Positions 35,884 through 46,675 of a stretch of 64,000 bases of DNA are shown here, one piece after another; position 1 is the stretch's first letter, and the number at the start of each line of letters is the position of its first letter. The position numbers were made by a program, and so were the translations under genes. The DNA comes from Humulus lupulus (lineage: Eukaryota > Streptophyta > Magnoliopsida > Rosales > Cannabaceae), in contig NC_084796.1 in NCBI RefSeq assembly GCF_963169125.1, positions 88,148,888 to 88,212,887 on the forward strand, given 5' to 3'. Under the pieces are notes generated by a model that saw only the letters and a list, made by a program, of their open reading frames with translations, was not told the origin of the DNA and made no database searches.

Positions 35884-37453
35884 TGTGATTAGTGCTCAAA
35901 ATTGTAATTTATTAGTTTTAAAGTGTAAAATAAATTAAGTTTTAATTAATATTTTCATGGATTTATTGTAATGTATTTTATAATTGAAAATATTAATTAT
36001 AATTTAATTTGTGTTTAGTTTTCAGGAAATAAATTGCATTTGGACACTAACAAAAAAAAGGAAAGAAATAAATAAATAAAATTGAAGAAAGAAGTGAAAA
36101 AGTGATATTTTTGGAATCAAAAGGCCCAATTCAGCCCAAAGCCCCCAAGGCCCGCCTGGTTCTCCTTTTTCCCCAGTGCCAAGTGGCGCGCCCTTGCCTA
36201 CCACGCATCCTAGCCAACGCCTGGAACGCAAGCAACCCACCTGAGTGACCCGCTTGACCCGCACGCCCCTGACCCGTGAGCAGCCCAGCACGTGACCCAC
36301 CTGCTCCTTTTCCTTTAGCCCAACCTTGACACATGGCCTCCTCTGATTGGCTGTGAATGGTCAAAGTTCCAGTGCCACCAACCACCCATCAGCCCATTTT
36401 CTTATGCATGTTTGGCCTTGGACCTTCCATTTTGAGCTTTAAAGCTCATATTTTGTGTTGTTTTAGAAAGAGAGGCATGTTGACCATTCACTAAAATAGC
36501 TAGGTTAACATTAATAATAAGATTTGATTTTTCAAAATCATATATTTTTTTTAATATTTTAGATTTATTTTGTAAACCTCATTTGTAGTTTAATTTCTTT
36601 TTAGTCATTTTCTTCTTCTATAAATAAGGACTCTTCTTTCACATTTGGTATGTAATTTTTAGAGTAAAGAAACCATAGCAAAATATCTACTCACTTTCTT
36701 CTTAAGAATTTTGTGAGAACCATGAACATAATTGCCTAATCTTCCTAAGAAGGTTATGGATGATTCCATATGCTAGTGATTTTATTTTGCTACTTTGATT
36801 TACTATGTTCTTAATATAATGCATTTGAGCTGTTTATGTTCTTTCATCATCATCCTTATTTTGCTATCTTTATTTACTTGTGTTAATAGTATAAAGGATT
36901 AGTCATGCTCTTTCTATGTGCTTCTAATTAGTAAAAGTAATATTAATACATAAGTTTATGTCTAATCTTCTATTGCATTATTGCCCTTGGGTATTTTGTC
37001 ATTTTCATATTTTTCATAAGATTAACATTATGCTCCTATAGTAAAGAACTTTATAACTCAAATGGACTTTTGTTAGAAACGAATATGGACTTTAATGTTA
37101 GATTTTCCAAGTAAATGTTGGGATGTAAACTATTTACTTGTGTAATTTTGTAAATCAAGTAACAAAGTAACTAAACAAGCATATGGATGATTCTTGAAAC
37201 CTTTCTACTTTTCAACTCTTGATTACATCTTATTTTTACTTCACTTGATTTGTCTCATTTCATCATTTCACCAAAAAGACAACAAAAAAATCCCAAATCT
37301 ATTTTCATTTCCATTTCTATTTATTTCATGTTACTAACTTTTTGTGTTAGTTTTCTACTAATATTTTTGTTTTAGGTTACCTCCTTGTGGATCGACCGCC
37401 CGACTTTTACTACAACTACCGCTTAGTGGTTGTCACATTTTGGGCGTTAAACA
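35884..37453 (+). mobile_element. Athila 3' LTR
   Basis: The 1570-bp LTR runs from TGTGATTAGTGCTC to GTTAAACA. Its last 682 bp match the truncated 5' LTR. A TATA-like 'tataaataagg' lies at about 36619. Tekay-2 pol resumes at the next base (actgtgatattttgtacc). Confidence 0.85.
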
Positions 37454-39054
37454 ACTGTGATATTTTGTACCATCCAGGAAAGGCCAATGTGGTGGCTGAT
37501 GCTTTGAGTCGAAAGGGCCCAGGACAGTTATTTAGTGTGAGGCAGATATCACGAGAGTTAGCTGAAGAAATTACTAAAGCGGGAATTGAATTGGTAGTTG
37601 GTTAGCTAGCCATTATCAAACTTCAGTCCACTCTCCTTGAAAGGATCAAGGAAGTGCAGAGGGAGGAACCCTAATTGAGAAAACACAGGGAGGATGTCTC
37701 TAGCCAGAGTGGCTAGAGACTTTTCTGTTTCAAATGTGGTTTTACTGAGGTTTAAAGGTCGGATTTAAGTTCCGAGGGATTCTGGTATCAGGCGAGAGAT
37801 TCTAGACGAGTCTCATACCACTCCCTACTCCTCACATCCAGGTACGATGAAGATGTAACAAGACTTGAGGACTTTGTATTGGTGGTCGGGGATGAAGAGG
37901 GACGTAGTGGATTATCTGGCTAAGTGTTTGACCTATCAGTAAGTGAAGGTTGAACATCAAAGGCCAGCAGGGGTGCAGCCTTTAGGGATTCCAGAATGGA
38001 AATGGAGGATATCACCATGGACTTCATGGTTGGATTACCGAAGACAATGGGATAGTATCATTCTGTGTGGGTGATTGTGGATAGGTACACCAAATCAGCC
38101 CACTTTTTTCTCGTTAGAACAACTCATATGGTGGAGCAGTATGGTGAGTTGTATGTGAAGGAAATTATGTGACTTCATGGGGCTTCGAGGTCAATAGTAT
38201 CTAACAGGGACCCCACCTTCACCTCTAACTTTTGGGAGAGCCTGTAAAAGGCTATGGGCACGCAGTTGCAGTTTAGTACCGCCTATCATCCTCAAACGAA
38301 TGGACAGCTAGAGAGTACGATTCAGATACTGGAGGATATGTTATGAGCATGTGTGCTTGATTTTGGGGTATCTTGGAGTAAGTATCTCCCTTTGATCGAG
38401 TTTTATATAATAATAGCTATCAGGCAACTATCAGAGTGGCTCCGTATGAAATGTTGTATGGGAAGAAGTGCAGATCGCCCATCCATTGGGATAAGACAGG
38501 TGAGAGAAAGTACTTCGGTGCTGAGGCTGTTCAGAGGACCAATGAGGTGATTGAAAGATTAAAGCTCGGATGCTCGCCTCCCATAGTCGACAGAAGAGTT
38601 ACTTAGACATGAGATGCAGGAGTGTAGAGTTTCAAGTCGATGATCATGTGTTCCTTAGAGTTTCTCCTTTGAGAGGAGTAAAGCGATTTGGAGTGAAAGG
38701 CAAGTCAAGTCCTAGATTTTTCGGCCCCTTTGAGATTCTGGAATGGGTTGGGGAGGTAGCATACAGATTGGCAATGCCTCCAGCCTTATCAGGGGTTCAC
38801 AACATATTTCATGTGTCCATGCTCCGAAAGTACGTATCAGATTATATGCATGTGCTAAGTTATGAAACCTAGAGTTGGATCAATATTTGTCTTATGAGGA
38901 GAAGCCAGTTCAGATCCTAGACCGAAAAGATAAAGTCTTGCGAAACAAGACCATTGCCTTAGTAAAAGTTATGTGGAAGCACAATAAGGCAGAAGAGGGG
39001 GCTTGGGAGCTTTAGACTGATATGCGGGATCGATATCCCGAGTCATTCAGGTAA
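37454..39054 (+). pseudogene. Tekay-2 pol 3' part: end of RNase H, integrase, chromodomain
   Basis: It resumes at [21 protein letters not shown] (RNase H end), then SRELAEEITKAGIELVVG and a stop at 37603. The HHCC region is frameshifted. The integrase core shows MDFMVGLP, SNRDPTF (second catalytic Asp replaced by Asn) and [15 protein letters not shown] (Glu present). The carboxy-terminal domain (GPFEILEWVGEVAYRLAMPP) and a frameshifted chromodomain follow, ending at a TAA at 39052. More than ten stops or frameshifts are visible. It is the downstream half of the gene cut at 14640, but about 1 kb between the halves is gone. Confidence 0.88.
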
Positions 39055-39076
39055 ATTTCGAGGACAAAATTTCTGT

Positions 39077-39089
39077 AAGGAGGGGATAG
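39077..39089 (+). other. Polypurine tract of Tekay-2
   Basis: AAGGAGGGGATAG lies directly before the 3' LTR, preceded by 'tttcgaggacaaaattt'. Confidence 0.9.
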
Positions 39090-39090
39090 T

Positions 39091-39411
39091 TGTAACATCT
39101 CAAATTTGCTAATAAGGCTTAGTGCCTTGATTAGCGTGCTGGGAGGCTAATAATTGATTCAATTATGCTACTACATGGATAAATGATTATGTGATTAGAA
39201 ATGCATGTTTAGGTGAATTAAATATGCATGTGGACCCATTTTGGTTAATAGGGGCATATTTGTAAATTTGGCCCGTTGAGGGGATAAATGTAAATAATAT
39301 GTGTGTTGTGCATGAGACCACAAGTTTGTTGAAATTTATTTGTAATATGTTATCCGAGACTGTCCTAGGGAGCAGAATAGCGAAATATGCACAACGGGGT
39401 CGAATACCTGG
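39091..39411 (+). mobile_element. 3' LTR of Tekay-2, first 321 bp only
   Basis: It opens TGTAACATCTC and matches the start of the Tekay-2 5' LTR until 'cgaatacctgg', where the family A LTR begins. The remainder should lie beyond the right end of family A, outside the window. Confidence 0.9.
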
Positions 39412-39858
39412 TGTAGAGTCCCAGAACTTTACTAAGCTAGTTAGATAGTAGTAGTAGTAATAGCTAGTGGTAGTTATAGTATGTTTATTACTGTGGATTT
39501 TGGTTCAAGACGGGACTTAGTTGAACACTCATAGCAACACTTATAGATTTTATAAGTTTAACCTATAATTTAAGAATATTAATTATAACATAATGTTTGA
39601 TTAATATAGCTAATTATAAAGATGTTATTTATTATACTATAAGGTTTAGATAGAACTAATAAGATCATGACACTTATCATGTGCATGTTTATTGAGAAAT
39701 TAAGCAATTTTTTATGAATAGTTTTATAAAATAAATATTTAAAAACCCTAGAACCTGCCAGCAGCTTTAAAAACGTTATATGACTCAATCAGAGCTGTTT
39801 GCCCAATTCAAATTAAGCTGAAAAAGTGCAATTACGTGTATAATATTTCAGTGTATGC

Positions 39859-40186
39859 CGATATATCGCAGCTATAGGGGCGATATATCACCACACGGGG
39901 AATACGAAAACACGTGAACTTCGCACAAATGCAACGATGAACACTCAGGGCATAAGCCCAGGCGATATATCGCCTACAATGGGCGATATATCGGCCCTAG
40001 GGCAAAATTTTCAAACATTTTTTAAACCGAGCTCATTTTATTCCTTAACCTCTTAGCAAGCCTCAGAACATTTTGACCGAGTCTTAAGCCTCTGCTGAAC
40101 AAATATTCAAATGTTTTTCAAGTAATATTCATTATTTTTATTCAAGCTAAAAGAAGATCTTTTCACTCCTTGAACTCTATAAATAG
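39859..40186 (+). promoter_or_regulatory. Family A 5' LTR promoter region: four CGATATATCG sites and TATA box
   Basis: CGATATATCG occurs at 39859-39868, 39963-39972 and 39984-39993, and CGATATATCA occurs at 39881-39890. TATAAATAG lies at 40178-40186, about 185-320 bp downstream of the sites. The arrangement matches that of the solo LTR. Confidence 0.7.
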
Positions 40187-40724
40187 AACCTAGTACCCAG
40201 CCATTTCTCTCATTCTTCAAGCCGTGTTCAGAGCCTTCAAGCTGCTAGGTTTACTATTGAGTGATAAACACTTGGATTGGGTTATAAGCTTTATCATTTT
40301 AAGCTTTATAAACACTTGGGAAGTAAGATAAATAGTGTGTTTTTCTATATCGAGGTGTAGTTCGGTTCTAGTACATCCAAAGGTATTCCTAATCTTATGT
40401 TCATTTCTGTATGACTCTTAAGTTTCCATTAGTTTTCTTTACTCAAATCCTAACTCGCTGTTTTCCACTCTTGGTTAGGTATTTAAGTTCTTTGAACTTA
40501 AGGTTTCTTTTCGGTAAGTTTCATCTTGGTGGTTTAGTTCATTTTTTGATCATCTCTTTCATTAGAAATATTCATATTTTATTGTTGGTTTTAGGAGTGT
40601 TCCAAATCACGTCCTTGTTCTCACATCCTGGTTTTGGTAAGGAAAATAGGATAGAATTTTATATGTTTATATGTTATCTTATGTTATGTTATGTAATGTT
40701 ATATTATGTATGTTGATAGACCTT

Positions 40725-40850
40725 GGGCATATGACTTGTATAGCTAACGAGCCCCAATAATTTATGGGCATATGACTTGCTTAGCTAGCAAGCCCCACAA
40801 ATCTATTGGGCATATGAATTGTTTAGTTAACAAGCCCCAAGTAGTATAAT
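40725..40850 (+). repeat. Three 41-42 bp tandem repeats in family A 5' LTR
   Basis: GGGCATATGA begins at 40725, 40766 and 40808, each followed by 'taac.agcccc' or 'tagcaagcccc'. Confidence 0.85.
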
Positions 40851-41275
40851 GGCCATTGTAGTAGTATATGACATATGTTATAGTATATGTTTATGTTTAT
40901 GTTTTATGTTATTAGTAGATTTTCCTTGATAGGCATTAGGCTCATTCCTTTATTTTTATGTATGCAGGAAAATAGTTATGGTGGCAGAAGGATTCTTGGC
41001 AGCTTGGGGTTGTGTATTGAGGAAGAATGGATTCGGTGGACTGAATAAACGATTCAAGGACGACGTTATTTTCAGTCTTTTTTAATTATGTTTCAATGTA
41101 TTTTCCGCACTTGGTTTTGTAAACAATTTTAATTAAGTTAACGTTATATTTTATTTTTCAAACAATGGGATCCCAACACTGAATTTATGTATTTCAACAT
41201 TTACTTAGAGTTTTTAATAAAGTTTGTGAATGTTTCTTATGTATGTTTTCGTGAAAGTAGTGTCTATGTATAGTA

Positions 41276-43548
41276 TGTAACGCCCTGGTTACCCCAGAAC
41301 AATTACGGTGATCGGTGAACCGGAAATTTGACTCGCTACTCGAGTCCTTTGGTTAAAAACGTGATCTAAGTGTTAATATGAGGTTAAGGTGAAAAACCAG
41401 TAAAAAGGAAAGGGTACACTTCATTAAGTAAATAAACTGCTCATGAGCCTTTCAAAATATTTACAAGTAGTTCGTAATACAAAAGAGTCACTACAGTTCC
41501 AAATTTACAATCCCCGCCGGCCTAAGCAGCAAAAATAGGGTAAACCCTTAGTCCCTCTGAGAACTCCTTGACCGTGGCGGTCAAGCGGCCCTGTATGTAC
41601 ACGACGTCGCCCAAGCTCTCCACTCAGGGCTGGTTAAGCTTTTCCTTTCCTTTACCTGCACCACATAGCACCCATGAGCCAAGGCCCAGTAAGAAAACAC
41701 AATAAAACATGATATAATATCAACAACGATCGTAATAATCATCCAGGACTATCAGTCCAGTAATAGGTGACAATAGCCAAAAGTCACAATAATGAGCATT
41801 GCTCCCTCTAGCCATGTGACGATAGGGTCACCAGGGCTTAATTGATAAGTGATTCTTTCATAAGTTCGACCAGGACAGGTGCATGGTGATTAGTCGCCGT
41901 CATAACCTTCCTCACGACTCTAGAGTCGAAGCTATGGACAACGTCCCTTAGCCACGTGACTAACGGTCACCGGGGTCATATACCTTGGCTATAGACATCT
42001 GGTCATAGACCAGGCAAGCGCTTATAAGTTCTTCGACCTTAGGGTCGGTCCCGCATTAACGCCATAGAGCCATTCAATGCGTGATCATCGACTTTAGAGT
42101 CGGTCCCTGACTAGTCAGTGTCTTAAACAGGTAATCAGCATTCATTAGCATTTAATATGCAATCCACGTTCACGTATATCAACCAACATGTTTCAATATC
42201 AAACCATGCATATCATATACCTGTACAGGGTGCAACTGTATCCATACACTGTTTTCTTACCTCAAGTTCGAACGAGAAGTATGATAAAGACGACCCCTGA
42301 GAACGATCGGTCTTTTAGTTCCTTAGCGGTTACCTAATCACAACCAATTATAACCTCAATTAATGAGAATCCACAATGATAGGGTCTTAACCTAAGCACC
42401 ACCCTCAGGGACCTCGAAACATGCCCACGCGGTGAGTAGATTCGATCCCGGGCCTTAAGGATTGAAACCCCAAGTCAAAAACCCTTAAAAACACTCAAAA
42501 CGGGGTTTGGAAGGAACAGGGCAGCGCTACAGCGCTCAACCCCTAGCGCCACAGCGCTCTACACAGAACCTCCCAAGTGCCTGAAAGCCTCCGGAGGAGC
42601 GCTATAGCGCCCTAGGGTGGGCGCTGTAGCGCTACCTCCAGGCCCAAACACCCCTGAACCGACCTTCTTCAACTTCTTCGATTCTAACTCGATTCCCAAG
42701 CTTCCAAAGCCTATTCTTGATGCCAAATAAACCCAAAAACCATCCCAACACACCCCAATCATCACAAGCATGGGAACCCTAGCCAAAACTCCCAACAAAA
42801 ACCATGAATTCACCCTAGAAAACTCAGCTGCAAAACAAAACTAAAACAGAGCAAACCAGAGAAAACCATGGTTAGAAACTTACCTAAAGCTTGGCCTAGG
42901 ATGCTCTTCAATGGTGGAACACACTCCCAAACTCCCAAGGCTTGCTTCCTAAGCTTGAATCCTCAAAATTGGTTCAAAAACCATAAAGAACAGTGAGGAG
43001 AAGAAGGTACGGGAGAACTCTAAAGTATACTCTTTTTTTCCATCATTCCTTCAGTCATCAAGTGTTATATCTATCCTAGGGGTGAAATGTCCATTTTACC
43101 CCTAGGTCAATTAATACTTTCTAAAGGCTCCCAAGGGCATTTTTGGTACTTCCCTCCTATCTCGTTAATCATAATTAACGCTCTCCAATTCCCGCTATTC
43201 TCAAAAATCATAAACACCAATAATTCACATCTCGTTACCCTTTATCCCCCGGTAACGCTCTAATCATCAAAATCACCCCGAGACTCAACCCAAGTCCCGA
43301 CACTTAATCCCGTTGTGACTAAACCGCTAATCAATATTCTACGATCGTCTCATGTCGAATAGCTCGAACAAACCCACATCATAATGTGGTCTCAACATAT
43401 ATCATCGACATGCATACAATTAACATTATATTATAATATAATTCTCATAAACATACATAAACACATTAAATGGCATAATTAAACAATTATGGCCCTCCCG
43501 GCCTGCTAACCCGGCCGTTAACCATAATAGGGAATCCGGGGCATTACA
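41276..43548 (-). mobile_element. 3' LTR of Tekay-4 (minus strand)
   Basis: On the minus strand it runs from TGTAATGCCCCGG (43548) to GGGCGTTACA (41276), 2273 bp. It contains the reverse of the 'cttactgggccttggctcatgg' block (about 41671-41696). No gene is supported inside. Confidence 0.92.
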
Positions 43549-43550
43549 AC

Positions 43551-43563
43551 TATCCCCTCCTTA
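43551..43563 (-). other. Polypurine tract of Tekay-4
   Basis: Minus strand TAAGGAGGGGATA, just before the LTR and after 'tttcgaggacaaaattt'. Confidence 0.9.
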
Positions 43564-43584
43564 CAGAAATTTTGTCCTCGAAAT

Positions 43585-45387
43585 TTACCTGAACAGCTCG
43601 GGATACTGACTCCGCATATCAGACTCCAGCTCCCAGGTCGCCTCCTCGACCTTGCTGTTCCTCCACAACACCTTAACCAAAGGTATTGTCTTATTCCTGA
43701 GGACTTTATCTTTCTGATCAAGTATCTGAACAGGATGCTCCTCAAAGGAGAGATCTGGCTCAAGTTCCAGATCCTCATAACTCAAAACATGACTCTCATC
43801 AAATACATACCTCCGAAGAGCGGAAACATGAAATACATTATGCACGGCTGACAACGCCGGAGGCAAAGCTAGCCTGTAAGCCACTTGACCAATCCTCTCC
43901 AGGATCTCAAATGGACCTACAAACCTGGGACTCAGCTTGCCTTTCTTCCCAAACCTTCTCACCCCTTTCCACGGCGAGACTCTGAGGAAAACATAGTCTC
44001 CTACCTGGAACTCCACGTTCCTGCGTTTGGGATCTGCATAGCTCTTCTGTCTACTCTGAGAAGTAAGCATCTGAGCTCTAATCTTGTCAATAGCCTCATT
44101 GGTCCTCTGAACTGCCTCACGACCTAAGTATCTCCTTTCACCTGTCTCATCCCAATGAATGGGAGATCTACACTTCCTACCATATAGCATCTCATAAGGT
44201 GCAACTCCAATGGTAGACTGATAGCTGTTATTATAGGAGAACTCTATCAAAGGCAGATACTTACTCCATGACCCACCAAAGTCCAGTACGCATGCCCGCA
44301 GCATGTCTTCTAATATCTGGATCGTCCTCTCAGATTGCCTATCTGTCTGAGGATGATAAGCTGTACTAAACTTCAGTTGTGTACCCATGGCTGTCTGTAA
44401 ACTCTTCCAAAACTTGGAAGTGAATGTAGGGTCCCGATCTGACACGATCGACCTAGGAGCTCCATGGAGGCGCACGATCTCTTTCACATAGAGATCTGCA
44501 TACTGGTCAACAGTATAAGTAGTCCTCACTGGCAGAAAGTGAGCTGACTTGGTATAGCAATCCACTATCACCCAAATGGAATCATGCTGACCAACCGTCC
44601 TGGGCAAGCCCACCACAAAGTCCATTGTGATGTCTTCCCACTTCCACTCCAGGATATCCAGAGGCTGCAATAACCCTGCCGGCCTCTGATGCTCAGCCTT
44701 GACCTGCTGACAAGTCAAGCACTTAGCCACATACTCTACTACATCCCTCTTCATCCCTGGCCACCAATACAACGATCTCACATCCTGATACATCTTCGTG
44801 GTGCCTGGATGCAAAGAGTAAGGTGTAGTATGAGATTCATCCAGAATCTCCCGTCTCAATGCAGTGTCTAATGGAACACATATCCGTCCCTTATATCTCA
44901 ACAACCGCAAATCAGACACTGTATAATCTCTGGATGCTCCAGCCAAGACATCCTCTCTAATCCTGATTAGATGTGGATCACTCAAATGACCCTCTTTAAT
45001 CCTCTCTAGCAGCGTAGACTGTAGCGTAACATTGGCCAACTGGCCCATCAGCAACTCTATACCAGCTCTGGTCATATCGTCAGCTAACTCCCTGGCTATC
45101 AGCCTAATACTATGAATCTGTCCCGGACCCTTCCGGCTTAAGGCATCAGCTACCACGTTGGCTTTCCCTGGGTGATACAGAATCTCACAATCATAATCTT
45201 TCACTAATTCCAGCCAACGCCTTTGCCTCATGTTCAAGTCTTTCTGGGTGAAGAAATACTTCAGGCTCTTGTGGTCTGTATAAATCTCACACTTCTCTCC
45301 ATAGAGATAGTGCCTCCATATCTTTAAAGCAAAAACCACCGCTGCCAACTCTAAATCATGGGTAGGATACCTCTTCTCGTACTCCAT
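43585..45387 (-). CDS. Open pol fragment: RNase H end, integrase, chromodomain (600 aa)
   Basis: This is an uninterrupted 600-codon frame. It has the RNase H end ([20 protein letters not shown] at about residues 5-24, [27 protein letters not shown]). The integrase zinc site is H186, H193, C223, C226, and the catalytic triad D256, D317, E353 has 35 residues between the last two. DRQSERT replaces the usual DGQSERT. The [20 protein letters not shown] domain lies at about 491-510 and a chromodomain at about 552-590 ([31 protein letters not shown]). All integrase catalytic residues are present, unlike every other copy in the window. It is a fragment: reverse transcriptase, protease and gag are missing. 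The ATG is created at, or lies at, the junction with Tat LTR sequence, so it is not the native start. A TATA box (45402-45395) lies 15 bp upstream. Whether it is expressed is unknown. Confidence 0.88.
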   Translation of the reverse strand: MEYEKRYPTHDLELAAVVFALKIWRHYLYGEKCEIYTDHKSLKYFFTQKDLNMRQRRWLELVKDYDCEILYHPGKANVVADALSRKGPGQIHSIRLIARELADDMTRAGIELLMGQLANVTLQSTLLERIKEGHLSDPHLIRIREDVLAGASRDYTVSDLRLLRYKGRICVPLDTALRREILDESHTTPYSLHPGTTKMYQDVRSLYWWPGMKRDVVEYVAKCLTCQQVKAEHQRPAGLLQPLDILEWKWEDITMDFVVGLPRTVGQHDSIWVIVDCYTKSAHFLPVRTTYTVDQYADLYVKEIVRLHGAPRSIVSDRDPTFTSKFWKSLQTAMGTQLKFSTAYHPQTDRQSERTIQILEDMLRACVLDFGGSWSKYLPLIEFSYNNSYQSTIGVAPYEMLYGRKCRSPIHWDETGERRYLGREAVQRTNEAIDKIRAQMLTSQSRQKSYADPKRRNVEFQVGDYVFLRVSPWKGVRRFGKKGKLSPRFVGPFEILERIGQVAYRLALPPALSAVHNVFHVSALRRYVFDESHVLSYEDLELEPDLSFEEHPVQILDQKDKVLRNKTIPLVKVLWRNSKVEEATWELESDMRSQYPELFR

Positions 45388-45676
45388 CTTCTTCTATTTA
45401 TAAGCTCAGGGAAGATTTACATTGATTTGTTACAGATATTATTTCCTAAATAATCAGATACTCAGGAAATCATGGGAGATAATTTCGGATTCCATCATAA
45501 CTGCCTAAGATTTCCTCCGCGTATTATGTGCATATGACCAAGCTGGTCGTATAAAGAAACCGATCGCATGATACTGAATATCTTCTTGGTCGATAGTCGA
45601 GCACAGATTCTGCCAGATGTCAGCCGCGTGTAATTAATGCCTGCCAAGTCATTCACTTCTGATTTTTGGGATAACA
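45387..45676 (-). mobile_element. Tat 3' LTR, first 290 bp only
   Basis: It matches 56455-56744, also 290 bp, with few differences. On the minus strand it starts TGTTATCCC and is cut just past the TATA box (TATAAATA, 45402-45395). The downstream 310 bp are missing. Confidence 0.93.
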
Positions 45677-45690
45677 TTTGCCCCCCAAGT
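45677..45690 (-). other. Polypurine tract of the Tat element
   Basis: Minus strand ACTTGGGGGGCAAA, directly before the 3' LTR start TGTTATCC. Confidence 0.9.
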
Positions 45691-46675
45691 TTGTTTAGTG
45701 CGACCAGCAATAAAGAAACTTAAGGGAACAACCGTTCATATTCCCATGATGTCTGTCAGAATCCCCGTGAATTTTCGAAAACCGTGATATAATTATGTCT
45801 AATCAAGCCTTTTCGGTTTCCAAAAAGGCAATTTTGATGGCTTATACACTTCCCCACGTTTCGAAATTGGAAAGTGATGATTACTGCCTTTTGGCTATCC
45901 CTTCGATTCCTATAAGTAGGCTTTTTGTCTTCTTTAAGAAATTTTTACTCATCACCTTTGCCAATATTTTCAAGAACTTGCACCAGAGTTCAGAGCTTCA
46001 AAAATCAATCCGACGTCTTGCCGCAGGTCTTCCGGTTCAAGTTTCCATCTTCTTCTGAATCTCCATCTTTGCCCATGTAAGAACTTCGTTCTTTAAGCTT
46101 TATATTATGCCATGCATGCCATTTTTGTGCTCTGCAACTTCTGTGTTCTTGAATTGGGTTTTAAGGGTTTCTTGGTATAAGCCATCTATTGCTAGGTAAA
46201 AGTGCGTGTTTATGCTTTGCATAGATCAGGAATATAGTTTGATAGTGAGGATCTCTGGTTTGGGACGTTAGGTTGACAAAAGATTCAACCTTTAAGCTAG
46301 GTGAAAAAACCAAAAAAATTTCCCGCCCTTCAGGAGTCGAAAAAGTTCCCTTTTCAGAAAACGGTTTACTTTCCTTTTTGTTTTCATCCGTCTTTCAAAC
46401 TACCCACGTTGAACTTAGTGTAGGATTAGGATGCTGCTGGTTATTTAGGCACGAGCAACGTTATCCCAATCTTCTACACTACTTCGTGGACTGTGTCTCA
46501 TCTCCTCCATTGTCTGTTTGCAGTTCATATGCAAGACCCTTGGGAAGGAGAAAGACCTATCGAAGACAATCTCTTGGCCCAACTGCTCGAAGGCGAAGAG
46601 AATCCTTCTACATTGATCCCAGAAATCCCCTTTTCACGTCCTAGCCCAAATCCTCCACCAGTTCCCACTCAGAAA
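45691..46675 (+). promoter_or_regulatory. Upstream region of the Tat antisense gene, possible TATA box and leader intron
   Basis: On the plus strand TATAAGTAGG at 45911-45920 lies in a promoter-like setting. Downstream is a purine/pyrimidine-mixed leader, then a donor-like 'atgtaagaac' (about 46074) that could open a leader intron before the ATG at 46676. Frames at 46273-46644 overlap this leader without family support. Promoter and intron are inferred from the sequence alone. Confidence 0.4.

Larger units (their letters stand above)
14657..37453 (+). mobile_element. Athila-lineage Ty3/gypsy element, interrupted by a chromovirus
   Basis: The order is 5' LTR remnant 14657-15338, primer site 15344-15361, leader, gag 16515-17955, protease region to 18988, [chromovirus 18989-32223], reverse transcriptase-RNase H 32224-33250, integrase 33270-34513, non-coding 3' region, 3' LTR 35884-37453. 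The Athila assignment rests on the primer site, the gag motifs, the protease LMPYSVYSQLGLGEMKPT motif and the absence of a chromodomain. The first part of reverse transcriptase is missing at the inner junction. No env-like frame is present between integrase and the 3' LTR. Confidence 0.9.
10230..39411 (+). mobile_element. Chromovirus Tekay-2, interrupted by a nested Athila; 3' LTR cut by family A
   Basis: The order is 5' LTR 10230-12450, primer site 12454, gag-protease 12833-14640, [Athila 14657-37453], integrase-chromodomain 37454-39054, polypurine tract 39077, 3' LTR 39091-39411 (truncated by the family A insertion). About 1 kb of pol, covering most of reverse transcriptase and the first part of RNase H, is missing between the two halves. 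The 3' LTR piece shares subfamily-specific stretches with the 5' LTR ('gattatgtgattagaaatgc', 'gtgtgttgtgc.tgagaccac'), so I treat both halves as one element. By eye the two LTRs match at roughly nine bases in ten, which suggests an old insertion. Confidence 0.8.
39412..41275 (+). mobile_element. Family A 5' LTR, main part
   Basis: It starts TGTAGAGTCCC and stays parallel to the 3' LTR at 62568 for over 1.4 kb. It breaks off at 'gtctatgtatagta', about 42 bp short of the end seen in the solo LTR, where a reverse chromovirus LTR begins. A 101-codon open frame at 40411-40716 recurs in the 3' LTR but has no other support. TGGGATCCCA lies at 41166-41175. Confidence 0.92.
41276..45386 (-). mobile_element. 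Minus-strand chromovirus (Tekay-4), 3' half only
   Basis: Read on the minus strand: pol end 45386-43585, polypurine tract 43563-43551, 3' LTR 43548-41276. It is inserted in the family A 5' LTR. Gag, protease, reverse transcriptase and the 5' LTR are missing, replaced at 45387 by a truncated Tat LTR. Confidence 0.9.

Noticed and set aside
36022..36385. GC-rich overlapping frames in the Athila 3' LTR
   Set aside because: The LTR is not coding, and the missing left part of the 5' LTR prevents comparison. No motif was seen.
40411..40716. 101-codon open frame repeated at 63557-63862
   Set aside because: It lies in both LTRs of the same element, which were identical at insertion. The solo LTR does not preserve it, and the protein is hydrophobic, low in complexity and without a family.
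42559..42813. 84-codon minus-strand frame in the Tekay-4 LTR
   Set aside because: It is inside an LTR, GC-rich by chance, and not kept in the other LTRs.
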